Shown: one piece after another, positions 1 to 51,145 of the stretch
Layout of the letters: each line of letters begins with the position of its first letter
Numbering within the stretch: position 1 is the stretch's first letter
NCBI GenBank assembly: GCA_016584305.1
Contig: JACEEZ010020338.1
Coordinates: forward strand, 107,501-171,500
DNA: 64,000 nucleotides
Origin: Chionoecetes opilio
Taxonomy: Eukaryota > Arthropoda > Malacostraca > Decapoda > Majidae
Direction: 5' to 3'
Notes under the pieces: generated by a model
Told to the model about the DNA's origin: nothing
Seen by the model: the letters and a program-made list of their open reading frames with translations, nothing else
Databases searched by the model: none
Position numbers and translations under genes: made by a program

Positions 1-199
1 CCTCCCTTAGTTTCCCTTACCTACCTTTTGTTTTTACCTACACCAGTAGAAGATGGTTGTCGTAATATAAAGAAAAATTTATGATAATTCGATATAACAG
101 TGTAATCTTCCTTAATTAACTTTCCATGGACTCGCTGATCCTGTCTTGAATGTTTCTTACCTTGCTTGTGTTGCCGGTGGGGGCCTCGTGTTGTGCTGG

Positions 200-226
200 T
201 GTGTGTGTGTGTGTGTGTGTGTGTGG
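200..226. repeat. (TG)n microsatellite
   Basis: Uninterrupted TG dinucleotides. Confidence 0.95.
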
Positions 227-1665
227 GAAGGGGGGATCGTGGGGGCGGCACAGGTGGAAGGTCAAGCGTTTCATCATAATGGGCTACAAAGATATGACAC
301 GACGCAATGACTCTTAAATAATTATGTTATTGATGGTGCTCGTGGTGGTGGCTCTAGTAATAAAATAGAAGTAATAGTGCTGCTTCTGTTGCTATGATTG
401 ACCTATTAACATGCAGATCAGTCGACCAAGTGACCCACGATACCCTTGACCTTGATATATAAGCCACAGGGTGTTGGTCAAGCGTGGCACGGCGGATTGG
501 TGTGAAATATGTGGAAGAATTTTATGTACACTCGTACCCTGCCATACATCAGGTGTGTAGTCAACCAGCAAGCAACATTCGCAACGCCGCTATCTTGAGA
601 GGCTGTTTGTATAGTCCATCCTGGCAGTGTAGAATGTGAAGCTTAACGATGAGCTGTTCTCTGCGTTGAGTTATCGCTGGTGTATTTAGTTTCCCTTGCA
701 AATGTTGAAGACTATGAGAAAATTCACGTTTAAATATTTGATGGTAGTAGTAGTATTAGGAGGAGGAGGAGGAGGAGGAATACCAGTAGTTGTAGTTGGA
801 GTTGTTGTTGTCGCCTTAGATTTAGTTGTTGTAGTACTAATAACTACAATTATTATCGAAGAGGTAGTTGTGATGACGTCAATAACGGTAATAAGATTTT
901 TTTCTGGCCTTCCTCACCTTTCCTGCGAGTGGAGGAGGGAAGACTGTGGTAAAGGCGAGGGACAGGCAGCGAGTGGCATCTGTTACCTTCAAGGCCTCAC
1001 TCGCATCAGGGCTCAATGCTTTTTTTCCCTCCAGACATGACAATCATTTTCCCTCTTGGACACAGGCTCTTCCATTAACATTTCGTTGGCACTCGCTTAC
1101 GTGTTCCTTACCACCCCTGTTTACCCTCCTCCTCCTCCTGAAGCCTCTCGTGAGATACCCGTCGTCTATGACTGGCAGGAGGTGGTGGCGGCGGCGACCC
1201 TCAGCGGACCAGTTTTTCCCTTCGGCGACGTGCAAAGTCTTGTGGTACGCGGGGAGGGCGGGTATCGAAGCTTGGCCACCACTACCACCACCACTATACC
1301 AACCAGTCCACCACCGCCACCACCATCCACCTAACTCAAGATTACTCCCTAGTATATTGCTCTTAAGATCCTGGCTCAGTAACACCATGAACGACATTGT
1401 ATTCCCTATTGTTCTCTTTTTCCTCCTCCACTTCTCCATCCGTCATCCACTCTCCTCCACCAGCCGTTGAGGGACGCTAGAGAACACGTTGTGACGGCCA
1501 CCTGAGGGGAATTCCGGCCTTACTGTTTTTCTGCTGTGAAGTACCAGTTTCTGTCGAGCCTGGACACTGGTGCTTGTGTGGCCCAGTGGCCGCCTGCTGG
1601 GTGCTGCTGTGCTTCCTGCTGTGCGATTAGTGTTGTCATAAGATGGCTATTATTGTTGATTATTG

Positions 1666-1670
<5 letters not shown>
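227..1670. other. Non-coding stretch upstream of the visible gene
   Basis: AT-moderate sequence with short trinucleotide-rich patches (GTA/GGA near 740-780, TTG near 795-830) and a GC-rich patch with CCA repeats at 1130-1330. Open frames here are low-complexity proline/valine strings without a recognisable domain. I see no gene. Confidence 0.6.

Positions 1671-1706
<36 letters not shown>
1669..1706. repeat. (GTA)n microsatellite
   Basis: About a dozen GTA/AGT trinucleotides. Confidence 0.95.
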
Positions 1707-1792
1707 CGGTGTTGTTATTTTTCATTTTTTTCTTCCCCTTCTTCCTATTTTCCTTCGTGGGCTTCGTCAAGGTCATCATCGCTCGGCCACTA

Positions 1793-1932
<140 letters not shown>

Positions 1933-2099
1933 AATATAATAAGACCGCTTGGAAATATCCTTCAATAACTGGATCAACTTCATCACCTCACAGTCGTTGG
2001 AAGCAACCATTATCATCGCCGTTGCTATCGTCGTCGTCCTCCTCATTATGATCCACCTTGCCTTGCGTCATCAGTGGTGGTGGTGGTGGTGGTGTCGCG

Positions 2100-3113
2100 T
2101 CCATGCACTGGGTATAAAAATATATACAATATTATATAATATTAATATTATACAATAATAAAAAATATTCAATGGGTGTGGATATACAAGGTGTTTATGA
2201 ATAATTATGTGCATAATATAAGTGCTAAAAACATGACTTTTTTCAGTTTTTCTTTCTGATTCTGAATTATTTAGAAATATCTGGGTTGAAGAAGTAAAGG
2301 GGGAGGGGCATGGAGGCAAGGACCAACTACTAAAAGGGGAATGGTGATAAAAAAGTTAAGAAACACTGCGCTAGATGATGATGATGATGAGGATGCACAT
2401 GTTCTCCAAAATTCCCAGAACACGATGTTCAGGTGTTGTTTAAAATAATTACTCTCACTTAGATCTTCAGGTGTTTGTTAATTAGTTACCTTGCGTGTTT
2501 ACCTGTGTCTCTGTATCTCGTGATTATCGGTTCCTACCCACCTGTGATCGTTTTTTTGCCGTACAGTAAGACTTCGTAAGGAAAACGAAATAATAAATTT
2601 AAGTATGAGATTGAGCTAGTCAAGGTAGTAAGAGCTCTTTGAATAATGCATTGTAAATATTTAGTATTGTTCCAACAATATTATTTTTGGGGGGGGTGTT
2701 GTAATAGCCACTTTTTTAGTTTGCTATCGGTGGTTAGAGTGATGAGGAGGATAATGATGATAACTGTGATAATGGGAATGTTGATGATAATAGTAGTAAG
2801 CATGATTTTGATGATAATGACAGTGATATAAAGAAAGATGATCATATTTGTAGTTATCGTCATAATGATGATAAAGTAGTAATAGTCGCATTAGTAGTAG
2901 TTATTGTTGTTCTTATTGCTCGAAGGACGATGATGGTTATTGCTGTTGTTATTATCATTATTGGCATTATTATTATTATTATTTATATTAGTATTGTAAT
3001 TGTTATCATCATTATTATTATTGTTATTATTATTGTTGTTTTATAAGCATTAGTATCGTCATCATTTTTCCGTATTATTTTCCACTACCAAACATAAGTG
3101 AAAAAAAATTATT

Positions 3114-3116
<3 letters not shown>
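2100..3116. other. AT-rich stretch with imperfect trinucleotide tracts
   Basis: No gene seen. Contains TGA/ATGATG-rich and ATT/TTG-rich imperfect repeats (about 2735-3055), typical of decayed microsatellites. Confidence 0.6.
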
Positions 3117-3155
<39 letters not shown>

Positions 3156-3255
3156 ACCGGAAGCAACAATGAATACTGGAGTCGATGTGAGGTGTTGGAG
3201 GGATGTGTTGAGTCCCGCTGCGGCAACATTCCTCCCCCGCAGAGAGAGAGAGAGA

Positions 3256-3290
<35 letters not shown>
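3117..3290. repeat. (AC)n at 3117-3150 and (AG)n at 3241-3290
   Basis: Two dinucleotide tracts separated by 90 bases of unique sequence; a (CTA)n tract follows at 3346-3385. Confidence 0.93.
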
Positions 3291-3292
<2 letters not shown>

Positions 3293-3587
3293 GAGTTGTC
3301 ATTATCAAAAGTTATGAAATATAGGAAACAGTAACTACCACCACATACTACTACTACTACTACTACTGCTACTACTACTACTACTCCTACCACGTCTACC
3401 ATTCCCTACGTCGTTACCGTCACCACGAGCAGTCATATTATTATAGTTCATCCCTCTCTCCTCCATACTACGGTGCCTTCATCTAAGAGGAAATCTTGTC
3501 TCAAGTGAAAACGTTCATAAGGTAACTTTTTTTGTGTGTGTGTGGAGAAGAAAACATGCAACAAACCACTTACATTTTCATCCCCTC

Positions 3588-3730
<143 letters not shown>

Positions 3731-4106
3731 ATGCGCCGTCAAGGTACATGAACTTACATAATTCTGCCACCTCACCTTCACCTTATCTGACCCACGCCAC
3801 CCTTACCACCGCCGCCCCCGGGACACTGAACGGGACGGGATGTGTCGCAGGAATACCTACAGGGAGCGACCTTGAACCGCGTACGTGGCTTGGCTGTGTC
3901 TCAAGAGTTCTTATTGTCGTGAAGTAACACTGGCGGCGGTGTGACCAAGCAACTGTCCGTGTACCACTACTTGTGTGTCTTAGTTTCTTCATCTCTATTC
4001 CTCCTCCTCCTCCTCCTCTTATTCTCCATTCTTACTCCTTTCTTCACCTGCTCGTGACCCCACCCTGATGAGACTAGTTGAGGAAGAACGCCGCTATATG
4101 TTGCGA

Positions 4107-4121
4107 CACACACACACACCA

Positions 4122-4158
<37 letters not shown>

Positions 4159-4174
4159 ACACACACACACACAC

Positions 4175-4258
<84 letters not shown>
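4107..4258. repeat. (AC)n microsatellite
   Basis: About 150 bases of AC with three short interruptions. Confidence 0.97.
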
Positions 4259-4261
<3 letters not shown>

Positions 4262-5345
4262 TGCTTCCAAGCCTCGTACAGATTTTCATCCTTTCTTTTT
4301 TCCTGCTTCATTCGAGTTGGTGTTTTCATGGCCGGTAGCCCGCTTGTGAAATATATCATGAACAGATTGATTTTACTTACGAAATATTTTTTTGCACTCT
4401 CGGGGTCCATTCTCTGAACAAAATAAAGATAACGACAGTCTTGTCTCAATTGCATCTATGTCCGTGTTCTAGTCTGTATATCTATTCATGTTTTCGGCTA
4501 TTTTTTTCAACAGCAAGTAAGCCTTAACATTTTCCCCATTTCATACATTTGCCGTCTCCCTCACTGTATCATCCTTCAGTTTAAAGAAAATTTGATATTT
4601 CCTTATCCTTGTTTAGCCCTTTGTTTGTTGTTGCGTAATGCTGGAGGCTTATCGTATGCTAAGTTTGGATTATTCTTTACTTCCTCTATTGCCTTGCTCA
4701 ATTCATATGGTTTTAGTATCAACAAGTTTGTTCTCTGGTTTCTTTACTGCCGTCATTAACACCAGATTTTATCTCATAATCAGAAACCTCTTATCAATTA
4801 TTCTTATTATCCATTCAGTATTTTATTTTGAGCTATATGAAGATATTTTTTCCCTGCTCAGATTATTTAATTAAATGGTTTCACGTAAAAACTGTGATCT
4901 TTACGCAGTAGACCGTATCGTATGATGGTGTTTTGCCAAAGTCCTTCGGGTAGTCATTATTCTCTTCTTCATGGGATGTTAGGGTCTCGTTCCTAACAAG
5001 CAGCTTTAATCTAATATAATTTAGTGTTTGGCTCTGATCCTGGTAGTTAGTAATTCGTCTCGATCATTTAGTCTTCTAGTTTAGTCGTTAGGTTATGGCT
5101 TGGTCCTTTGGGTACTCGAGCAAGTTACTGGAGAGGTTAGTCTCGCAGTGTTTATTTATCCTTTTCTTAGGAAGACTCAATGCTTGGGAGGTAGGGCAGG
5201 ACCGTCTGTTTCTCTAGGAGTGTTAAAGGCTGGTGTGGTGGTGTGGTCGAGCTAGGCAAAGGGGTGTAACGGAGCTGCCAAGGTCCTGTTTCCTTGACAT
5301 TCTCGCCCTCAGTGGTGAGTTACCAGACCTGTTGCCCCACCCACC
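4259..5345. other. Unique non-coding sequence
   Basis: AT-rich sequence. I see no exon-like conservation, RNA gene or repeat boundary. Confidence 0.5.
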
Positions 5346-5379
5346 TTGTCTTACTTACTTACTTACTTACTTACTTGCT

Positions 5380-5412
<33 letters not shown>

Positions 5413-5863
5413 CCCTCCCCCTCTCTCCCCTCTCTCTCTCTCTCTCTCTCGTCTCTTCTCATCTCTCGAATAGGAATGCTCGTGGTAGAGCTTGGGTTCG
5501 TGTTCATCGTCCCTGCGTTCGACCCCTCCTCCCTCCCCCTTTGTTCACTCGTATTGGCAATTTGTATCCCTCAATAACCTTGGCTTTTGGAAAAACAACC
5601 CCACACACACACACACACACACACCACCACACACAAACCCCAACCAACACCACACACACCCCTCTCTCCCCTTCTCTCTCTCTTCTCTCCTCTCCTTTTC
5701 TCTTCTCTCTCTTCTTCTCTCTCTCTCTCTCGCTCGCCTCGCTCGCTCGTGGTGGCTGGCTGGCTGGTGGCTCCTCTCTCATCTTTTCCTCTCCTCCTCT
5801 CCTCTCTCTCTCCTCTCTCCCCCTCTCTTCTCTCTTCTCTCTCTCTCTCTCTCTCCCTGGCAA
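5346..5863. repeat. Cluster: (TTAC)n, (TC)n, (AC)n, degenerate (TC)n
   Basis: TTAC tetranucleotides at about 5351-5375, TC tracts at 5382-5460, AC at 5602-5626 and a long imperfect TC-rich polypyrimidine tract at 5660-5860. Confidence 0.93.
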
Positions 5864-6690
5864 TATCCAAGTCTGTATACAAATTCACTCCTACACAAGG
5901 CCATGCAAGACAATGAAGATAATAAAATAGTTACTTGTATTATTACTTTGCCTTTATTTTATAACCTGTAGCGTCTTCCTTGTGCCTGTGGTGCCTTGTC
6001 ATGTAATAGAGAGGACATATGTGCATACTGAGTATGGGGAGTGAAAGCGTGATAGTATTATTTCATGTAATTTGTGTTTATTTATCTATTGATTAATCTA
6101 TTATTTCCATTTTTGACAGTTGTCAGAAGAATTTTTTGTTCACTCGCTGTTGTATTTTTTTTTTTCTCACATTTTGTTCCATGAAAAGTGGTTTTCGGAT
6201 GTAATATTCATCTTTACGTCCACATCACAGATAAGGACATTCGTTTCAGATTTTAGATTTCCATTTTCCTTTTCAAATTCACCTCTAAGGAAACGGAAAA
6301 AATAAGTCATATAACATCTCGTGAGATTAGAAATATTTGTTTTCGTTTACAAGTTAATAATTCTCATTTGCACACGACACGTAGGCTACATAGAAGAAGG
6401 ATCAAGAATCCATAGCAAAAAAAATCTGCAGTAGATTTTAGTTTTCTATATACACCAATCGCATGCACGTACCACATGCACTTTATAAGATGAATAGTTT
6501 CCGTTGATGTGTCAATATTTTCTTTAGACGCGGAGCTTTCACACACATCATGAGGGATCAAAACTCATCATCATGTTTTTGTGTTTATATTTTCCTTCAA
6601 TTATCGTTTGGCTGTGTAATATAGTTTGCATGTAGAAGTAAAGATGATATGTTTATTCTATGTTCATATAGCAAATGCGAATATATGTAT
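5864..6690. other. Unique AT-rich non-coding sequence
   Basis: No gene or repeat recognised upstream of the first visible exon of the kinase gene. Confidence 0.5.
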
Positions 6691-6694
6691 ATAG

Positions 6695-6698
6695 TGTG

Positions 6699-6762
<64 letters not shown>

Positions 6763-6770
6763 TGTGTGTC
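6695..6770. repeat. (TG)n microsatellite
   Basis: Nearly pure TG tract ending about 30 bases before the acceptor of exon a. Confidence 0.96.
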
Positions 6771-6799
6771 GCTCTAACCCTTCTTTCCCTGTGCCGCAG

Positions 6800-44430
<37,631 letters not shown>

Positions 44431-45762
44431 ACTTAACACTGTGAGGACACCAGTGCCTAAAGACAATCTATAGTTATATATGCAAATATATATATAACAA
44501 TAATTTCACCTATGAGGTTAATGTTGATATTTTTTAATTAAGAGTTTTTATCAAGAAAAGTAAATGAGAAGATTTGTTACTCTCAGCAAGATGGATTGTG
44601 TTGTCTCAAATGGTCTCCCTAACACAGTCCCCATTAGTGCCCTATTTGTGTATCCAGGAGCTGTGAAAAACTTATTACCATTTTTCCTAAAGCAAATGGT
44701 GCAAAGGATAGCTCTGGCTGCTTCGTGGAATTTTAGATATCTTTTGAAAGAAAGGAGGCTGTATAGAAGAGAAGAGAAAAGAAGAAAATTGAAGAGAAGA
44801 GGAAACTATAAAAGATTATCACAAGTGATTATTGTTGGTTGTTGAGCCCTGAAGGCAGCAACTGTAGCACAGCAACAGGGTCCACATTTTTGTGTGTTAA
44901 CAAATGTTGAGTATGATGATGAACTAACAATCCCTGTATCACTGTCTCTCCTAAGAATTTCGACCATGAATGTGCCACACATCACTTGAAAACACATCAT
45001 TTCACCTGCTCTATTATAGGAAATAGGGAATGTAGTACATGGGTGTATTCCAGTATATACTTGAATATGCACAGAATTTGACATGTTATCTCAATATAGA
45101 GGCTAAGTACTTCCAGAAAAACTATTAGAGCTTATAATTTCATCATGAATGTGAGAACTTACTCAGGAAAATGACAAAGGTGCCTTGTCCTAGTGACCTA
45201 CCCAGCAAGTGGCTCGCCTGTGGCCGACCATCACTACCTAGGTTGTTATTTACTACTACTTCATCATGTTTTCCTGTCAGGTCTTTTATCTGATTTCATA
45301 TTAAACAGTTGATTGCAACCTGACTCTAAATGTGTTGCCAGAGGTACAGTATTCATGAATAGCACATAAATACTGTATTTACATTTCTGTAAGTAACCAA
45401 TTGGTTGAGGCTTTTAACATTCGTGTTTCCAAGCAAAACATATTTCAATGTGGTGTGTCTTCAATATTTGCTAAATTTGTCTGTGACATTGATCCAGTTG
45501 CAATGCAAAAGTGTGGTGGAACTATTGCCCTGTTACCTACAATAATTGATACAATGCTGCATCATCAGAAAAATCCTTTTTTTTCTTGTTAAGAAACTTT
45601 GCTGTGGTCTTTGCATTGATATCATTACTGAGGCAAAGACCAGTGTGGATGGATCACAGTTGTAAGTAAGGCTCCTCACAAAAGTTGTTGGCTACTGTTA
45701 AGAAAATATATTTGATCTCTTGCTTTGATTTGCACAACTAATAGGATATAAAATTTAATATA
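44431..45762 (+). other. for: Probable 3' UTR and downstream flank of the kinase gene
   Basis: Follows the TAA stop. No AATAAA hexamer seen before the Tc1-like element; an ATTAAA variant occurs at 45300-45305. Where the transcript ends cannot be settled from sequence. No other gene seen. Confidence 0.4.
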
Positions 45763-46995
45763 TACAGTGCTTGACAAAATAATGCACATTCTCAACCCCT
45801 CTGCCCAGTTGAAAAAAATAACTAATTAATAAATAAACAAATAATGCATTACACTTCTAATACTTCATGGGTCGTCTGTGATTTTACTTTACCGCCTTCA
45901 GACCTCTAGGAAGAGAATTTGCCAAATTTTCAAGGATCATGGAGGGGGATATTAGCCCACGATTCCTTTCATGGCCGCCTTAATCTCGGTAGGGAGCTCA
46001 TGTCATCCGTTGTAAATCTTTCTTGATCAGGTGCCAGGGGTCCTCAATAGGGCTTAAATTGGTGCTGTTACCCAGCCAATCACTAACATGAGCCTGACAA
46101 TCTTTCAACCAATTTGTTACACTTTTAGCTGTGTATGCAGGTGCTCCGTCCTGCTGAAAAATTTAAGCACCTGTCTGCTCAGAACTGACAGGCAAATAGT
46201 TGCACAATAACTCAAAATAATTATTCTGATTCATTCTTGGGAAGTACCATAAGCTCCCCTTATTCCCTAGAGAAACACTTTTCAACAGTGTTCCAGGAAC
46301 CGAGGGTCTAGGGAATTGCTATCCTTACGTCGATAAATCTTTCCAGTTACAGGCAACAGTAAAGGTATCCTCTCCCGACCACAACACATTTAGCCAATCC
46401 TCAATACTCCAAAAACAAGTCAAGAGATTTTTGGGCAAATGCTAACATATGTGCCCTCTGGGTGCACGAGAGAAGGGGATTCTTTAGTGACTGGATTCTA
46501 AGACGAGTTTTGAATGTTACCACCACATTTGGTTGTTTTCCTTGGGTGCCCTGGCCTTTTCTTGGGAGCTGGCGTATCTACGCCACCATCTTCTCTATGC
46601 CTACGATGGTACTTGAAAACTGAAATGTGAGATACAGACAGTAACTCATAGATTTCCTTGAGATAATTACCAGCTTCCTTTAAAGCAATAATTTGTGCAA
46701 TAACCACGTGATAAAGTCTTTTGTAGGGGCTATCAGAAGCACAGAAAAAAAACCCATAAGTAGCACAAAATACTCTCGAGAGTAGAGATATCCAACACAA
46801 AAACACTCAAGTGTGAAACCTCACAGGACACTGATTTCAATTCTAATGGTGCTGACTTCTTCTCACAGACAGCGCAACGTCACACAGGTTCACGTTATTC
46901 TGACAAATGCTTCCCCCTCAAAAACACCATTAATTTTTTGCCATAATAATGCGTACTCACATTTGCGTTTGCATTATTTTGACGAGCACTGTGTA
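45763..46995 (-). mobile_element. Tc1-like DNA transposon, decayed
   Basis: TIRs CAGTGCTTGACAAAATAATG (left) and, inverted, CAGTGCTCGTCAAAATAATG (right), with TA on the left and an imperfect TA on the right. Minus-strand transposase relics: a helix-turn-helix ending KKRPGHPRKTT (near 46540), IFQQDGAPAYTAKSV with catalytic Asp (near 46130-46165) and NSTNLSPIEDPWHLIKKDLQ with catalytic Glu (near 46030-46080). Stops and frameshifts make it inactive. Lies antisense just 3' of the kinase gene. Confidence 0.93.
46498..46740 (-). pseudogene. Tc1-like transposase DNA-binding region
   Basis: IIALKEAGNYLKEIYELLSV followed by SHISVFKYHRRHREDGG and RPGHPRKTT fits the N-terminal paired-type HTH and GRPR-like hook of Tc1 transposases. 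Confidence 0.85.
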
Positions 46996-47529
46996 TGTAT
47001 GTATGTATGTATGTATGTATATATATATATATATATATATATTGCCTGCTAAGCACTTTGTGGCATAGCACACACCATTTTGGTTCTCACAAGCACTCTA
47101 TCAGGAGACAGGATTCTAGCTTCCACTATTGGGTGAGGCACAACTCTTGCCTTAGTTCTGTTCCTTTTTCGTTATACGTGACACAATAAACAACCATTTG
47201 CCTCACATGCTGGGCATTCAACCTCACCTTGTGTGAAGCCGAACACTTTGGCACAACACATTGGCTTAGCAAGCATCATATACAGGAGAAGGTTGCTAGT
47301 CTTCAATCAATGATATTTTGCAGATCAAAACATTTCTTAGTTCATAGATATCCTTTTTTTGTTATAAGTGTAAATTCAATAATAAAGTCCAATGTTGCTA
47401 ATAACTGATTAAACTATTCAGTTTGAGCAATACGTATAAGCTACTACCATTCATATACATATACATATATACATATATAGGTTGTATGTACAATTCAAAT
47501 CAATGAGAAATTTTGACAATCGAAAACAA

Positions 47530-47601
<72 letters not shown>
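46990..47601. repeat. (TATG)n/(TA)n at 46993-47041 and (TA)n at 47529-47601
   Basis: Two AT dinucleotide tracts. Between them two diverged related blocks (AGCACTTTGTGGCATAGCAC near 47050, AACACTTTGGCACAACACA near 47246) suggest an old duplication. Confidence 0.85.
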
Positions 47602-47603
<2 letters not shown>

Positions 47604-49953
47604 TTTTATTCTGGTTAGTAAGTTAACCAGGGATATTGAAATATGCAGCTTGCTGCAGATATGTGGTGCTTGCTTGAGGTCTATTTTTGATGTTGCAGTA
47701 CTATATTGTCTTCCATTAATAAAAGGGCTGTCTGTCATCCGTGGTTGCATTTCTCACATCCATAAGACTGAAATCAAAGTTACAGTCCATTGCTTACTTT
47801 CATTATTTTTTGTAATTACCATATCTTGCAACACAAAAGATGCTGTGGCATACCAATTCATCATAAAATATGATGCAAGATACCGTGCACCCATGCACAT
47901 CCACATCTTTCAAAAGCCATAATTTTCTGAGAGATCAACCTGGAGTCTAGCTGCAAGAGGTAAACATAAACAAGGAGGAAGCCACATTAAACTGGCTCAG
48001 CAGACACCAGACACAACCATTTACTGTCAAGCTATAAGTTATTCCCATTGGATGAAAGGAGTCTTTGTTAGCTTGTTGCCTATGTCACAATTGCCTTATA
48101 TAATGGTGCATACTTAGTAAATAGAGAAGAAAACTAAAATAAATAAATTACAAATAAAACACACAATATGTACAAGTCTGTGACTATAGTAACAAACTAT
48201 GGTTTATGCTCTACCATAACTAAATGGCAATCTATAAATAGTAAAAAAAAAAAAAATTCACATATGGATGCATGATATTTGCTCATCTGATGTAAAAGTT
48301 GTGTATTGCCATTTTCATGTCGTATAATGATAACCTGTGAGCCTAAAACTAAGAGCTGAGCTGATAACCTGTGAACCTAAAACTAAGAGCTGAGCTGTAG
48401 TAATAAGTGTTTTTTTTGTGTGTGTAAAATTTATCATGTGTTACAAAATATGGTAACCTTATATTAAGTCACACTTTTTCCTTTACAAAAAGAAAACTGC
48501 TTTCTAAAAGTTGTAAATAAGCCCGTGTGATCATGTGGTAGCAATGGCAATGATCACACTTTTCACTTGGTGCTTTGTAGGACACGGATAACTCCTGGTG
48601 CACTACACACTACCGCCCTTTACATTGTGAATTCTCAAAGTGCTGCTAAGATTGCAATCCTATTGTTTTTTTATGCCATGTAAATTTGAAAGAATATCCA
48701 CCTTTTGCAAGAACTATATATACACATTTTATATTCACTATTTAGAATGGAAGTCTGTGATTGAAACTTTTTAGATCTTTTATGGAAAAAGCAGTGTAAA
48801 CAAATTACAGCAAACAACCATTTCAGAACATTAATGTAACCTTACAACTGTTATTACGATTGCCTGATAATCAGTTCTTCACTTATCAATGTACATCCAA
48901 TGCAATGCTCCACATAATAAGGCTTGATAGTTTGATAGCTGTTTGGTGCTGTGACTTGAATGAATGACTGTAGTTGGTAACAGTTCGAACTTCGAGGTTG
49001 TGGGAAAGCAAGAGACTTGCCGTCCTCAGCCACATTGGTGACACAAGCTACAAAGTTGATCAAGTAGATAGGAAAATAAGCTTTAATGAAGGAAAAGTCT
49101 AACTTGCAAAATAGGGCTACAGTAACATGCATTAATACAGGTAGCAGCAATTCTACATTTAGAAAGGCTTAGTGGCACAGATATGGCTGAAGTCAGCAAG
49201 TTTCTGCTCCGTCACTTAGATGAGAGATAGAATGGCTGTGGAGGCAACAACAATGACCGTAGATGGATACTCTCACACTTTTTTTTTCCATCTGATAAGA
49301 CTAATGTACATAGATATTTTTATTTAATGTGAATGGTGCTTGGAAATATCTTTTTAAAAACTGTAGAAAATAGTAGTTCCTTCCTTTAAGGTTGTTCTTG
49401 TGGTCTGTGGGCTCTGTTTAGTGTTATACTGTTCGGGTGTCAACTGCTGCCACTGTCTGTGGATACTTTTATTTTGTTAATTAATCATAATTTTTCAAAA
49501 ACTTGATTCCCTTTTTCCTCATTATGTCAGCAGGTGCTAAACTTGAATGTGAATGTGAAAAATGTCAGGATGAATATTATTTTGTTGATTATTAAAATAT
49601 TTTTCCAACCTATTTTGTCAGTCAAGAATATTCTTAACAAGTCAATACGTCTGACCAAGCAACTGAATAACAACATATGAGACAAATCAGCATATATATT
49701 TTTATATAGAATATAAAGTTGCATCTATAACACTATTTATTTATTTGCATTCATCTGTAAATTATTTACAAGTGTTAGGTAGAGAAACTAAGTTTGCATT
49801 TTCATTGGTAACTGAACTTGTTAACAAATTATTAGTATGCAAAATTGTGGTTTATCAATTATGTACTGAGTACAACACTGAGTGCAAAATTTTTTGAATT
49901 TCATAAACTATGAAAGCTGTTATAATTGAGGCCTTCATTCATGCCTCAGTAGG

Positions 49954-49962
<9 letters not shown>
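47602..49962. other. AT-rich intergenic sequence
   Basis: Nothing recognised except a 35-base tandem duplication (GATAACCTGTGARCCTAAAA units, 48331-48400). Confidence 0.5.
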
Positions 49963-49985
<23 letters not shown>

Positions 49986-50006
49986 TCTCTCTCTCTCTCT
50001 CTCTCT
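49963..50006. repeat. (CT)n microsatellite
   Basis: CT dinucleotides with two TTCT interruptions. Confidence 0.93.
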
Positions 50007-50188
50007 GTGAATGTCTATAGATAGACAAAAGGTGATTAAGACAAGATAATTGATGAGCAAAATAGGAAGACACCCACCATCGATGCACAGGAAATGAAGG
50101 TAATATGGACTATATATTAGTACTGTACTCTGCGTATGTCCTCCAACCCAGGTAAGTTTGCATTGTCTAGCAATTTACACGCACACAC

Positions 50189-50624
50189 GAGGAAAGATGT
50201 AAAGAAGATAGAAAGAATACAGAGAGCAACCACAGAGATTGTTCCCAGCCTGTCAAACCTGACTTATGATGACAGACTGAAGAAATTGGGGTTGCCATCA
50301 TTGGAAGAAAGAAGAAAAAGAGGAGACTAGATAGCAATGTATAGAGAGCTATGTGAGGAATGGAGATAAATGACAAAGAGGACATGTATGTACGGGACAT
50401 AGGAGCCACAAGACGTCATACAAAGAAACTCAAGAAGACAAGGTGCTTGAAGGACATCAAGAAGTACAGTTTTCCCTATCGCTGCATTGATATGTGAATA
50501 GCCTGGACAATAAAATTATAGATGCCAAAAGTATTAATGTTTTTAAAGCTAAGATTGACCAATTGAGCCAAGGAAACGGGACCCCAATAGTGAAACTCAT
50601 TTCCCGTATATCACAATTAGGTCA
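50189..50624 (+). mobile_element. LINE family A copy 6 (3' fragment, sense)
   Basis: Encodes KKIERIQRATTEIVPSLSN and YDDRLKKLGLPSLEERRKRG, the RT C-terminal block, then the family 3' end TATCACAATTAGGTCAATAC. Bounded by ACACGCACACACG before and CACACACACC after. Confidence 0.9.
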
Positions 50625-51145
50625 ATACACACACACCTAGCTCAAGAACGCGGCAATGGCAGGACGCTGGAGATTGGCTCTCTTCTGAAATGTCCACGTC
50701 ATCTGTGGAAAGGATTATTTACCTGTTGTGTTGGTAGGAAAGGGTATATGAGTACAATATAGAAAACCAAGTTGTTAAGGTTCTAAAGAGTAAGGAAATT
50801 TTAGTACAAGATGCAGCTGACAAAAAGAGATGTTTAATTATAACATAATTAAAGGAGACATCCATGCCAGTAAGAATAGAGAGAGAGGTTAAACTTGCGG
50901 TGGCTTAGGAAATTGTGTCAACCATATTTGAGGAAAATGTACAAGCCCAAAATGAAATTGAAGAAATTTATCGACTGAAAGTGGAGAAGAAGGTGGAGCA
51001 ATGCTGATGAAGGTGTAATTTTGATCCCAGGTTACACTAAATGAATTAATGAAAAAGACTTGGAAACTTGCCGGGAAAGAAAAGTTCAAAGTAGTATGGT
51101 TGAGAAGGGATACTAACGAGGAGGAGGGCAAAGATCAGGGAACTA

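Noticed and set aside
946..1470. 174-codon frame, GC-rich, with proline and arginine patches
   Set aside because: No recognisable domain; overlapping frames on both strands are equally open, as expected from CCA/CTC-rich sequence.
4068..4455. His/Thr and Cys/Val repeat frames
   Set aside because: Translations of the (AC)n tract, with no flanking domain.
5233..5577. Possible upstream kinase exon (reads ALSGELPDLL)
   Set aside because: I looked for CNB-A motifs; the match is two or three residues only, with no acceptor/donor pair in the right phase.
44564..44845. Small gene after the kinase
   Set aside because: 93 codons with no similarity I recognise, no splice or promoter cues; most likely 3' UTR or flank.
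47482..47922. 146-codon frame with Tyr/Ile repeats
   Set aside because: Half of it is the (TA)n tract; the remainder has no recognisable domain.
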